Part shown: positions 25,166 through 34,550 of the stretch, in pieces | Position numbering within the stretch: position 1 is the stretch's first letter | Layout of the letters: every line of letters starts with the position of its first letter | Assembly (NCBI GenBank): GCA_032718475.1 | Contig: JAUCBJ010003755.1 | Span: forward strand, 1 to 54,753 | Direction: 5' to 3' | DNA length: 54,753 nt | DNA from: Nemertoderma westbladi | Lineage: Eukaryota; Xenacoelomorpha; Nemertodermatida; Nemertodermatidae | The notes under the pieces: generated by a model | The model's database searches: none | What the model was told of the DNA's origin: nothing | Seen by the model: only the letters and a program-made list of their open reading frames with translations | Translations under genes and position numbers: made by a program

Positions 25166-25544
25166 ATCCAAATAGAGTTAAAGTCCACGCACGGGGTAGG
25201 GGACCTCAAGGGACACAAGATTTCGGTAGAACTAGACTCCCTACTCCCAAGAGACCAGCACACTCGCCAAGAATGGAGAGCATTGCCATTGGATGGATTT
25301 AAGTGTCTAGCTATGAAAGGGTTCGGCAGGCAGTTAGGTAAGGTGACACCGATAGTCCCATAGCACAGGAGTATTATGACAAGCTCAGAGTACCGAGACA
25401 CCAGGTAGGTTATAGGAATGTATCTATGTTGATTGGTCAGAACAGCTGATCGCACACCAAATATGGGAAACGAGACCAGCTGAGCCGCATGTAAATGGAC
25501 CACATGCCCATAGGACTATACTAGGTTGGTATACACGAGTACCC
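25166..25544 (+). pseudogene. BEL/Pao aspartic protease region, degenerate
   Basis: The gag frame continues past TAG 25163 with text similar to BEL protease (SVELDSLLP, then FKCLAMKGFGRQ) to another TAG at 25362. The expected catalytic D-S/T-G is present only as DSL, so the glycine is missing. Further on, in other frames, VSMLIGQNS and HRTILGWYTRVP match the protease-RT linker of the family (the VLIG and T-LGW words). At least two shifts separate these pieces. No functional protease could be made. Confidence 0.7.
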
Positions 25545-26960
25545 ATGTCTTGTGAGTTTACAGGTGGCAACAAGCCAAAGGATAGACACGACGGATTACA
25601 GCCTATAATTCAACCACCGTTAATAGAACCACCAGACATAGACGAGTTTAGGAGAACCTGTATTGACCACTATAGTGACGTTAGCGAGTCGGACGAAGAG
25701 TTGATTCCCGATAATGTTAGGTTGTCGGAACCACTTTATAACGACCGGACAGATAGTGAACCCGAGGACTACTGTTATCAGACCCGTGGGTCTGGTTCAG
25801 CGGCCCACGCTACCTATTTGAGTAACGTTTTGACTTATACCGACATAGTGGAGGGTCAAGTGGATAGATATCGAGACCTCGACATTTTCCAATACAGTGA
25901 GGAGGAGTTGCACAAGGAGTTGATATGCCAGGACCTCGAGACAGGAGCTAGAACCGTCGAATGGCTGGATAGGGACGCAATGGAACCCGGTGGGTATGAC
26001 CTAACCATGTCCACTGATGAGAAACGTTCGCTAGAGATGATGGAAGACACCATACGTCTGCTACCGACAGGACATTTTGAAGTTAGAATGTTGTGGCGTC
26101 GACAACCTCCTAAGTTGGAGAACAACTACAACTTAGCCTTGAAAAGATTGAATGGAGTAAGGGCTCGGTTGCTGAAGAATCCAGATGTTAGGGAGAAGTA
26201 TTGCGCCCAGATAAACAACTATTTCGCCAAGGGATTTGCTGGGAAGGTAGAGGACCCGGACTTAGTGACAGACCAGACTTATTACCTCCCACACCACTAT
26301 GTGACTCACCCTGACAAAGCAGACAAAGTCCGAGTAGTCAACGACTGCGCAGCAGTCTATAGAGGTATGTCCCTGAACTCAGAGTTGATGGATGGTCCCA
26401 ACTTGAATAACTATTTGATAAGAATACTGTTGCGCTTTAGACAGTGGTGATTCGCGTTTACTTGCGACATCGAGGCGATGTTCCACCAGGTAAGAGCCTG
26501 CAAGGCGGACCAGGATAGTCTCAGATTTCTCTGGTTCGAGAATGAAGACCTATCCGGCCCAGTGGTTACATACCAGATGTATGTCAGGATATTCGGTGCC
26601 CGCGATAGTCCCAACGGCACGCTGTTTGTTCTAAAGAAAACGGCAACGGCCCAGATTGGTAAGTATCCAGTAGACGTTATTGAGTCCATCCTGAGAAACT
26701 TCTACATGGACGACGGATTGGTGTCCAAGGACACAGCAGAACAAGCCATAGAAGTGGCTCACGGCCTACAGGAGTGCTTGGCTACAGGGGGTTTTCCTCT
26801 GACCAAGTTCACTACCAACTCAGAGGCCCTATTAGAATCGTTCCCAGTGAAAGATCGCGGGAGCGGAGACATTGAATTGGGGGTAGAACCCATCCCCATG
26901 GCGCGAGTACTGGGACTCGCTTGGAATCCGAACACGGATAAGTTCCAGGTAAGAGTCTAG
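25545..26960 (+). pseudogene. BEL/Pao reverse transcriptase, one in-frame stop
   Basis: The domain copies element RNA into DNA. The frame entered from about 25500 covers the N-terminal linker and fingers (YYLPHHYVTHP, VRVVNDCAA), then the palm (FTCDIEAMFHQV, 26457-26492) and the active-site YMDD at 26703-26714. A single TGA at 26448-26450 lies just before the first catalytic block, with the same frame continuing after it. The frame then ends at 26958-26960 and shifts by one, the thumb text (TKRICLSTMSRLFDP) continuing from about 26980. The start at 25545 is only where the track opens; I see no true initiator, as RT would be part of a polyprotein. Confidence 0.9.
25778..25795. repeat. 18-nt palindrome, copy 3
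   Basis: TCAGACCCGTGGGTCTGG in the linker before RT. A compensatory pair change (AGACC with GGTCT) keeps the stem, and the frame reads QTRGSG. Confidence 0.85.
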
Positions 26961-27808
26961 ACAAAGTAGTCCAGACAAAGTTTTGACTAAGAGAATCTGC
27001 TTATCGACAATGAGTAGACTATTTGACCCGATGAACTTTATCAGCCCGGTAATATTACAGGCATGAGTATGTATGAGGAAAATTTGGTTGTCCGACTTAG
27101 AGTGCGACGAACCAATATCCCCTATACATGCAAAGCAGTGGAGAGAGTGGGAAGCCGAGTTGCATCTATTGAAAAATATAGATGTACCCCGCTCCTACTT
27201 TCCGAATCAGCTGGTATTTCCAGTTTAGTCCTGTTTATTTCCTGTTTAGTGCCGCAAGTGACACCGGCTTTGGTATGGTAGCCTACCTTCGCCGAGAGGT
27301 AAGTCAGGACAAGTTTGAGACGGCCTTTGTGACTTCTAGATCAAAGATAATGCCGGTCAAATACATGACTGTCCCTCATGCAGAGTTGCAGGCGGCAGTA
27401 GTCTCAGTCGAGGTAAGTAAGCAGATAATAGAGGAGTTAGACACGACATTGACCTTATTCTATTGGACGGACGCATCCTTAGTGTTAGTATACATTGCAG
27501 CCGACAACATTGCACTAAAGACATTTGTGACCAACAGACGCACTCAGATCGCCGACTTTTCGACGAAGGAACAATGGAGACATTGTCCGGGAGTGTTAAA
27601 CCCGGCCGACATAACTTCGAGAGGTGCTATGCCGGCAGAATTCTGTCAGGAAGAGTCCCAAGAGTTTTGGTTGAATGGACCTGATTTTCTAACGAGGACA
27701 CAGGAACATTGGCCAGAGCGACTGAAGATAGTGACCAATCCGATGCCAGAGGATGCAGAAGTCAAAATGGAGAAAGTCTCCAAGTCTAAGTCGAAAGCCA
27801 AACTCAAC

Positions 27809-27913
27809 TCATTGGAGCGGCCCGAAGAGTCATTGGAGCGGCCTGAAGAGTCATTGGAGCGGCCTGAAGAGTCATTGGAGCGGCCTGAAGAGTCATTGGA
27901 GTGGCCCGGAGAC
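27809..27913 (+). repeat. 21-bp in-frame tandem repeat, five units
   Basis: Five units of 21 bp encode SLERPEE four times and then SLEWPGD, between RNase H and integrase. Units are nearly identical, so the expansion is recent. It probably forms a flexible acidic linker; no function is known. Confidence 0.92.
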
Positions 27914-28052
27914 CTGTCAGACCTACAGACTTATGTGACGACTAGGTCCGGAAGGGTAAGTTATGACATAAAACCACCCTTACAGACTACACAAGGGTCA
28001 CAATTGGTAAGCGACGGACAGAAAATGACCGACACAATGGAGCCTTTGGTTT

Positions 28053-28070
28053 CCAAACCTGCGGGTTTGG
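28053..28070. repeat. 18-nt palindrome, copy 4
   Basis: CCAAACCTGCGGGTTTGG in the RNase H-integrase linker; frame reads SKPAGL. Confidence 0.9.
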
Positions 28071-28180
28071 ATTCGAAACTTCCATTAGCTAGCGGGCAAC
28101 TGTCGCTGGCATTAGAGCCATGTAGTATTTATGACAAATTACTAAATTCGTCTGCCTCTTGGCTGACAATTTGTAAATGA

Positions 28181-29644
28181 ACTGCATGGTTAAGGCGATA
28201 CGTTTTGTACCTTTGTTTAAAACATTCGAAACATTTAGGAGAGGAATTAAAACATTTGAAGCATTATCAAATGTGTGCCTTCCCAAAATAATTCTATCTA
28301 TTATCGGCTCAACGACCAGTTCTCTATAAACCCCTTAGAAAATGGAGCCCATTAATCCATAAGGGTTTAATTTGTCATAGATCGAGAATCCAGACTGTCA
28401 ACATAAACTCACAGTTTAGGTTCCCAGTGATAATCCCTAGTCACCCAATAGAATTGCAAAGAGCGATTCTATGGGATATACATAAGAGGTTGCATCACGC
28501 GGGAAAGTTACACTGTTTGTCGGCAGCGAGACAGCGATTCATTCTATTGCAGCCAAGCAGGGCAGTAGGCACTATGTATGATGCCTGTCTGGTTTGCAAG
28601 AGAGTGAACGCCAGAGTATTGGAACAGGAGATGGCTGAACTCCTGGAAGCGAGAGTACAGGCATATGACCCACCCTTTACAAATACAGGGGTGGACTGCT
28701 TTGGTCCGATTGAGGCAAAGAGTGGACGGCTGACCCACAAGCGATGGGGCCTGCTACTGATATGCATGGCTAGTAGAGCCATACATATAGAGCGTGTGGC
28801 AGACATGTCGACCAAATCTCTGTTCCTGGCCTTAAAGAGATTTATGGCCAGGAGAGGACTAGTAAAGGCGTTTTACTCCGACAAGGGTACAAACTTTGTC
28901 GGAGGGAATAGCGAGTTGAACGCGGCTCATAGGGCGGCGCAGAACAGAGAAATTTCTGCAGCACTTTTGCCGCAAAGAGTGGAGTGGAGATTTAACACTC
29001 CAGAAAGTCCCTGGAGAGGAGGAAGTTGGGAGCGTTTGGTTCGCTCCATAAAGCAGGCTATTGCTAAGACAATGCCTGTAAACAAACAACTTATCGACGA
29101 CGAGCTGGTAACAGCTTTCATCGAAATCGAGCATACACTAAACTCGAGGCCGATAGCTATGTTGCCAGACGGTGTTGCATTAACGCCGAATCATTTGCTA
29201 ATGCAGAGTCCCGCGTTTCTTGTGCCGGCATCAGAACCCATTAGTGCCAACCTATACAGTCGTAAGAGCTGGAAAATAACACAGTTTGTCGCGTACACGT
29301 TCTAGGAATATTGGCGGGAATATTATCTTCCCACCATATCCACCAGATCGAAGTGGTACAAAACGGTTCGGAGCCTCCAAAGAGGAGACTATGTATTGAT
29401 AACCGAACCAATTGTCAAGAGAAAATATGGGGAAACCGGAGTCATCTTGCACATACACCCAGACGTGCAAAATATAGTGCGCACAGTCACTGTGAAAATA
29501 AGGTGCAAGTGTCCGCACCCAAAGAAGTGTAAAACTAATGGTTTACACACCTTGGATCGACCGGTCCAAGATATCGTGTTATTAGAGGAGACACGCATCG
29601 AGACAGGAGATTATAATTTGTCTCCTGCCTCAAACCAAAATTAG
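28181..29644 (+). pseudogene. BEL/Pao integrase with C-terminal domain
   Basis: Inserts the DNA copy into the host genome. One frame throughout, with stops at 28178 (TGA), 28289 (TAA) and 29303 (TAG). The zinc-binding H2C2 region is HKRLHHAGKLH ... CLVCKRV. The catalytic triad is visible: Asp in GVDCFGP (28694), Asp in YSDKGTNF (28880) and Glu in SPWRGGSWERL (29030), with about 49 residues between the second and third, as in BEL/Pao. After TAG 29303 the same frame gives the usual C-terminal domain (EYWREYYLPT, LQRGDYVLITEP). It ends with an unusual cysteine-rich bit, CKCPHPKKC. The frame ends at 29642-29644. Confidence 0.92.
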
Positions 29645-30400
29645 AGTTGGACGCAACTCACTTCGTATGCATTCCTCGTATGCAAATACTAGGAAATGCA
29701 TAGGAGCGGGTTTGTGGTGATTTGCATTGAGAATTTGTCTGGCGGGTATCAAAACAAAATTTTATTTTCAAAAATGTTTGGAAAATTAAAAAATTTTAAA
29801 ATTAGAAATGAACCCAAGACAATTCCAGACGCTGTGTATAGACGCGTTTTAGAATTCGTCTATAGATATACAGTAATTTGAAAAGTCGTGAAGCCTGGAA
29901 AATAGCATTTAGAAACCATGGTGACGGCTATATTACGAAGGAGTGTAAATTGAGTTTAGCAACTTCCACAGATTGGTGCCAACAGTACAACAACCAAGGT
30001 GCTAAAGGTTAGTAGCACCAGAGGCGTACGCGGACCCCACTCAGTAGTTTGCAGTGGAGTGAGGTGTTCGATTTATCAAACCTGTGGGTTTGGTATAGTC
30101 GAGCACCGAGACTATTGTCCTTTCTAACTACTGTAGTTTAGTACAAGTAATGGGAGTAGTTTGGGCATCAAAAAGTGAGTTGGTCACGGCCAGTTTATCT
30201 CCAAAGTTTTTGCGCTATGCATGGGAATAGGTTAGAGGATAGTTAGGAATGAGACGGGATCTAGAGAGTCGAACCTGAACTGCTGGAAGGCGGCTGGGGG
30301 GTTCGGGACGTCTGTCCTTCGGCATCATCTAACTGATTTACCCACAGAGTAATTAGTTACGTAACGGACCTATTGGGATATATGTATATACGCAGCTATA
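29645..30400 (+). other. Spacer between integrase and second reading unit
   Basis: About 750 bp without a recognised protein; short open frames look incidental. It contains one copy of the 18-nt palindrome (30076-30093) and, near 29971, TTGGTGCCAACAG, which begins with the TGG typical of a primer-binding site and is also a small foldback. The layout (IN end, a leader-like stretch, then a new ATG) resembles a second 5' leader inside the element. Confidence 0.5.
30076..30093. repeat. 18-nt palindrome, copy 5 (noncoding)
   Basis: TCAAACCTGTGGGTTTGG in the spacer after integrase, outside any recognised frame. Confidence 0.9.
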
Positions 30401-31172
30401 ATGGAGAAGGAAATTAGAGCGCAACCGAGGAGAGGATTTACTGCCAGAGAGGAGGCGGAACTACCATTTGCCCGACCCGGGTGTAAAGACTCAAACGTCT
30501 ACTACCATGGGAGGTCGGTGATAGACTTGAATGGGAAGTACAAGCCTACGTATGATAAAGAGTTGAGGAGGGAACGGATGAGAGCGTTGGGAGACCGTAT
30601 GGAGGTTTAAAGGAAGGAGTATCGCACTCGTTATCCCTACGATTTTGCTTTAGATATATGTGATATTAGCGCAGATCCGGATGAGGAAATCGCACGGCTG
30701 TACCATATGAACATGTATTTACGATATGACGAACCTCTACCTGCAGTCCGAGATCAGTTCGACGGAGTGCATCTTTACCGGAGGACTCGAGGCGAGGATC
30801 AAGACACGCCAAAGTTCTTCAGCGTATATAAGTTGTTCTACAAATGTGGTGAATGCATGAATAAACAAGATGTGGTGATTCCCGATCGACTGAACGAGCA
30901 ACATCCTGAACCGATATTAACGCGATGTCAAGCTCACCAGTTCCTTAGATACAACGAGGGAGGTTACCCAATGAGCAACCCGATGATCAGTATCGACTTT
31001 AGCGGAAAGCGACCTCCGAGACCCATTATGCCGACCGTTACGACTTTAGATCCGTATACGGGGATTAAACCCTGTTCGACACCCAGTTTGATAGAGACGG
31101 CAGCAGCCATTTCGCTATACTGAGCCTATAAGGACCTAGACGTGCGGCGCGAAGCGGCACGGGACTCGGGTA

Positions 31173-31190
31173 CCAAACCCACGGGTTTGG
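31173..31190. repeat. 18-nt palindrome, copy 6
   Basis: CCAAACCCACGGGTTTGG in the second reading unit; frame reads TKPTGL. Confidence 0.9.
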
Positions 31191-32748
31191 AGCTCTCGAG
31201 TCCCTGGACTACGTTTACTTTGCCTCACCGAGCGAGAAATCTCACGCCCGAGCATCAGGACGATATAGATGCATTGCGGCAGGAGGAGCGAGCGGCGAAG
31301 GCGAAACAATTATTCGAAGAGCGGGTAGCGGAGTATAATAAGACCGTGGATAGACATCAGGAGGAGACGAGGAGAGTGACCGGATTTGTTCCACAGGCCG
31401 TATCTCAACCCCGACTGGTGTATTATTCCAACGGCAACGAACCTGCGATATTGGTAGATCACCCGGAGTCGCGAGAAGCGATTAGATTCTTGCCGATGGT
31501 GAGGATGTCGGATCATTGGAACGTCGACTGCCTACGGGAAGTTTTATGCGCGAAGTTCTTGCGTGACATCCCAATGCAGATAACGGATTACGACACGCTA
31601 GACAAGATTGGAGCCCTGGGGAAAGAGAGCAAGCTATTTGGATGGTTGGATAAGTACATAAAGGTATGGGTCGCGATGGCTACATTTCCAGACGACGAGG
31701 AGGTAGACCAGACGTGGCTGAGGAGAAAGGGTTCCTACACCCGATACGATGACCACAAGGCTATCGAGCGCATGTGGACCCCATCCGACGAGATCCAGCG
31801 TCAGTGGAGAAAGACGGAGGAATCACTACAAGATTGGCGAGTGATGTTCTACGACAATGAGGGAGGGTCTCATCAAGAGTGCTTAACTAGTAAGTGCATT
31901 CAAATTCGCGCGGCCGATGGTGTGAATCATGTATTTATGCGCGTGAGGGCGGACCATAATAACAACACAATATCGGAAAGGGAAGGATCCCAGGGAACAG
32001 ATTTTGGAGGTATGCAGGCGAGGAGGTATGCACGGAGCGGAGCGTATCGACGCCAGAATGCTACCCAAGAAAGTTAGAGAGGCGATTCTCAACCAAGATT
32101 ACGTCAAGGTGGGATCGGGAGTCCAGAGCGATTTGGAGAGTGACTTCAACGCCATGACTGATTTGGAGGACAGATTGCCGAGACCGTTTGTCGACACCAA
32201 GCTATTGTTGCTATGGGCACAAGATATTGGAATTTATAGGGAGTATCCCAACTCTGCCAAGACTGGTATGGGCTTCATAGTGCATTTGTTATATAATTTG
32301 GACTTCAAGTTAAAGACGCAAAAGAAATACGAGGAGGCGTATGGTGAATTTAACACGCCACCGGGAGCGGAGTTCAAATCCCACTTCAAGCGGCAAGCGT
32401 TAGTGTATTGGAACATCTGCGCGCCACCCCATGCGTCGCTGCAATATTATTTGGTGCTTGAGTCGAACATGGTAACTTGTTTATAAGCGGATATCGTTGT
32501 GCGAGTTTTGAAGCGTCATCCATTGGTATTCGGAGGAGATCAATACATTCGCTCGAAAGGGGGAATCCAATCCACGTGATGAAGCGTTTCTTAACCCCGT
32601 TCTTCAACCAATCGTTAGAGAATACGTCGATGGCTAGGAGAGGATTAGCGATATTCGAGGGAGTATATCGACAGAACATCGGAGATTTGGGAGACCGACC
32701 ATCGATGGAGTATCCAATGCTAGAGGCCTTGGAGAAGTGGTTCGGGAA

Positions 32749-32766
32749 TCAAACCCGCGGGTTTGG
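32749..32766. repeat. 18-nt palindrome, copy 7
   Basis: TCAAACCCGCGGGTTTGG in the second reading unit; frame reads QTRGFG. Outer bases CGGGA and TCCCG can extend the stem. Confidence 0.9.
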
Positions 32767-33049
32767 TACTCCCGTCCACTTGGAGGCGGATAGACCCGTT
32801 AGAGAGGGTTGGCCGGAGACGTTAGTAGAGGTATTCGGAGTGGATCTTCCGGTGGAGAAGACATATCCGAAGCGAATGCGGGAGGAAATATTGGAGAAAG
32901 AGGACAAAGGCGAAGATGTTTATTTTGTTCCGGACCGACAACCTCTGACCGGAGAGGACGACATCGTATTAGATATTGGGAAGGAAGGGAGTGCGAAGCC
33001 GATTTGAGACCTCATATATGAGAGGGCCTGGTTTCCACAAGCGCGTTGA

Positions 33050-34083
33050 TGTAAGCTGTGCGGCAGCATGAGACACAATCAAAAGTCATGCGACGCGGTA
33101 ATAAGCATAAGGTCTGCCGTTGGTGTAACGAGACAGATCACTCGTTTCATACGTGCACCGTCTTCATTTCTCAATGCGGATATTGTGGGGTAAAGGGACA
33201 TCGTAGCGCGAGATGCCAACTGCGAGACGATTCCTTCCAAAACCATAGCACCAACCTACTCCGAGAGATGCTAGATAAGTGGGAGGGTGTGGCTGATTAC
33301 CACATCCAAGCACAAATGCGTTGGTTGCCGTTCAAGGCAGGATACGGATTTTGGGCAGTAGACCCATCGCACATCGCATACGAGCCGTATCTGCAATCAC
33401 TACCGCAATATCAGGAGCTAATATTAACCGCTCAAGATCTTCCGCAGAACACTGGAGTCATTGTTGTTCGGGAATACTTCAGACAGCTAAACATGGACAA
33501 TAAATGTACTTGGAACTTTGTTGCTATTTGTGACCGTATAACCAAGGGTCTATTTTCGGAAACTAGGAAGGTGGTGCATGCGCGAGGAGACTGGAGAATG
33601 GTGGCTATCCAATACCGCAACGAGTTCTTGTTGACTCACGTACCGGTGGGGTCATTGACCACCGAGCGGATAAAGGAGCAGCGAACTGCAGCGCCCACAG
33701 CGACAACTGCCTGAGCTCAAGGCTCGTGGCGAGAACCAGGAGGAGAGGTCCAAGACAAGCGTCAAGTCAAGGACGACCACTATCATTCTATTATAGAAGC
33801 ACAACGGTTGCAGCGCAAGGTGCAGGGCGCGTCCGAAAAGGCGTGCGTGCAACTGCAGAAGGAGGAGTTGGCGGAGGCGACCATGGGAACGCGACAATTG
33901 GGACGAGGCCGAGGGAGGAACACCAGCCGGGAATCAGTCGGGGCCCAGGGAACATCGTCGCTGGTTCCGGGGAGTGACGCCTCACGGACGCGGTCAACAG
34001 AGTCGACAGGAGGAAGACTGGTGTATCTGGGGAGGGGGCGTAATAGAGGAGCGAGCCCGAAGAACCCAGGAGCGGGTCGGTAA
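33050..34083 (+). pseudogene. Nucleocapsid-like end of second unit: three CCHC knuckles
   Basis: Three perfect C-x2-C-x4-H-x4-C motifs: CKLCGSMRHNQKSC (33050-33091), CRWCNETDHSFHTC (33115-33156) and CGYCGVKGHRSARC (33175-33216). The first is in the preceding frame, the other two one frame on, so a shift lies at about 33.09-33.11 kb. Such triplets bind RNA or single-stranded DNA in Gag nucleocapsids. About 165 residues follow to TGA 33712, with no known domain (WLPFKAGYGFWAVDP). The same frame then continues to 34083 with an Arg/Gly-rich tail (RQLGRGRGRN, LGRGRNRGA) suited to RNA binding. The Gag's own knuckles at 25 kb are of the usual BEL type and differ from these. Confidence 0.8.
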
Positions 34084-34550
34084 TGCGATCGTATCACGGA
34101 GCGACAGACTCTAGATATATACATCATCGTCGCTCTGATGTATATTGTAGCATTTTTTGTAAACATTCGACTGGACTCATATACACTAGTCGTACTAATT
34201 CGAATTTATATTATGAGAGAGGCGAAGGAGGTGATTGGGGAGACAAACCTGCGGGTTTGGCTTACTCCTTCCACCTACCCCAGCTAAGTTTATTTGAAGG
34301 CGAAATTTTGTAAATTTAATTTGTATGTAGTAATCATTATGTAGAACGAAGGAGAAGGTAATATTTTTGTAAATTTGATTTGTATGCAAACCCATTATGC
34401 AATATATCTGCAATATTTTATAAATACTTAGAACTATTATGATACCAAGTTAATTAGATTATTTGAAAGTAAGTTTTATTTTGTTTTGTTTACATCGCCC
34501 TATATTCTTCTACAATTGGAGGGAAACATTGCTTGTTTCCCTTGGAGCGG
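34084..34550 (+). other. BEL 3' noncoding region with weak polypurine tract
   Basis: No coding frame supported. A duplicated segment with GTAAATTTAATTTGTATG / GTAAATTTGATTTGTATG lies at 34311 and 34368. The purine stretch GGAGGGAAA (34518) and CTTGGAGCGG directly before the LTR are the only candidates for the second-strand primer; neither is a classical long polypurine tract. Confidence 0.6.
34243..34260. repeat. 18-nt palindrome, copy 8 (noncoding)
   Basis: ACAAACCTGCGGGTTTGG in the 3' noncoding region, about 290 bp before the 3' LTR. Confidence 0.9.

Larger units (their letters stand above)
26980..28180 (+). pseudogene. BEL/Pao thumb/connection and RNase H
   Basis: 26980-27180 holds decayed connection sequence in shifting frames. 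From about 27200 one frame gives the RNase H fold: FSAASDTGFGMVAYLRR, then PHAELQAA, then FYWTDASLVL, then EQWRHCPGVLNPADITSRG. In the family the first catalytic acid lies in F-S-D-A-S; here it is Ala, a probable loss-of-activity change. The later Glu and Asp are present. The C-terminal linker contains the 21-bp repeat listed separately. TGA at 28178 ends the frame although text typical of the next region continues in phase. Confidence 0.85.
30401..33049 (+). pseudogene. Second long reading unit downstream of pol, N-terminal part
   Basis: ATG 30401 opens a frame that continues past TAA 30608 and TGA 31121 to 32077, then moves to another frame (about 32.04-32.57 kb, with TAA 32484) and back to the first (about 32.57-33.0 kb, TGA 33005 and 33047). 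Read through, this is nearly 900 codons, rich in charged residues and tryptophan, with no signal peptide or membrane segment, which argues against an envelope protein. KCGECMNK (about 30.85 kb) holds a C-x2-C pair. I recognise no family. It leads directly into the CCHC region, so I infer a Gag-like or other nucleic-acid-binding polyprotein particular to this element. It could also be a captured host gene or the gag of a second element. Confidence 0.65.

Noticed and set aside
30401-34083. Envelope gene after pol
   Set aside because: No signal peptide, membrane segment or cleavage site visible; CCHC knuckles and an RG-rich tail indicate a nucleic-acid-binding protein.
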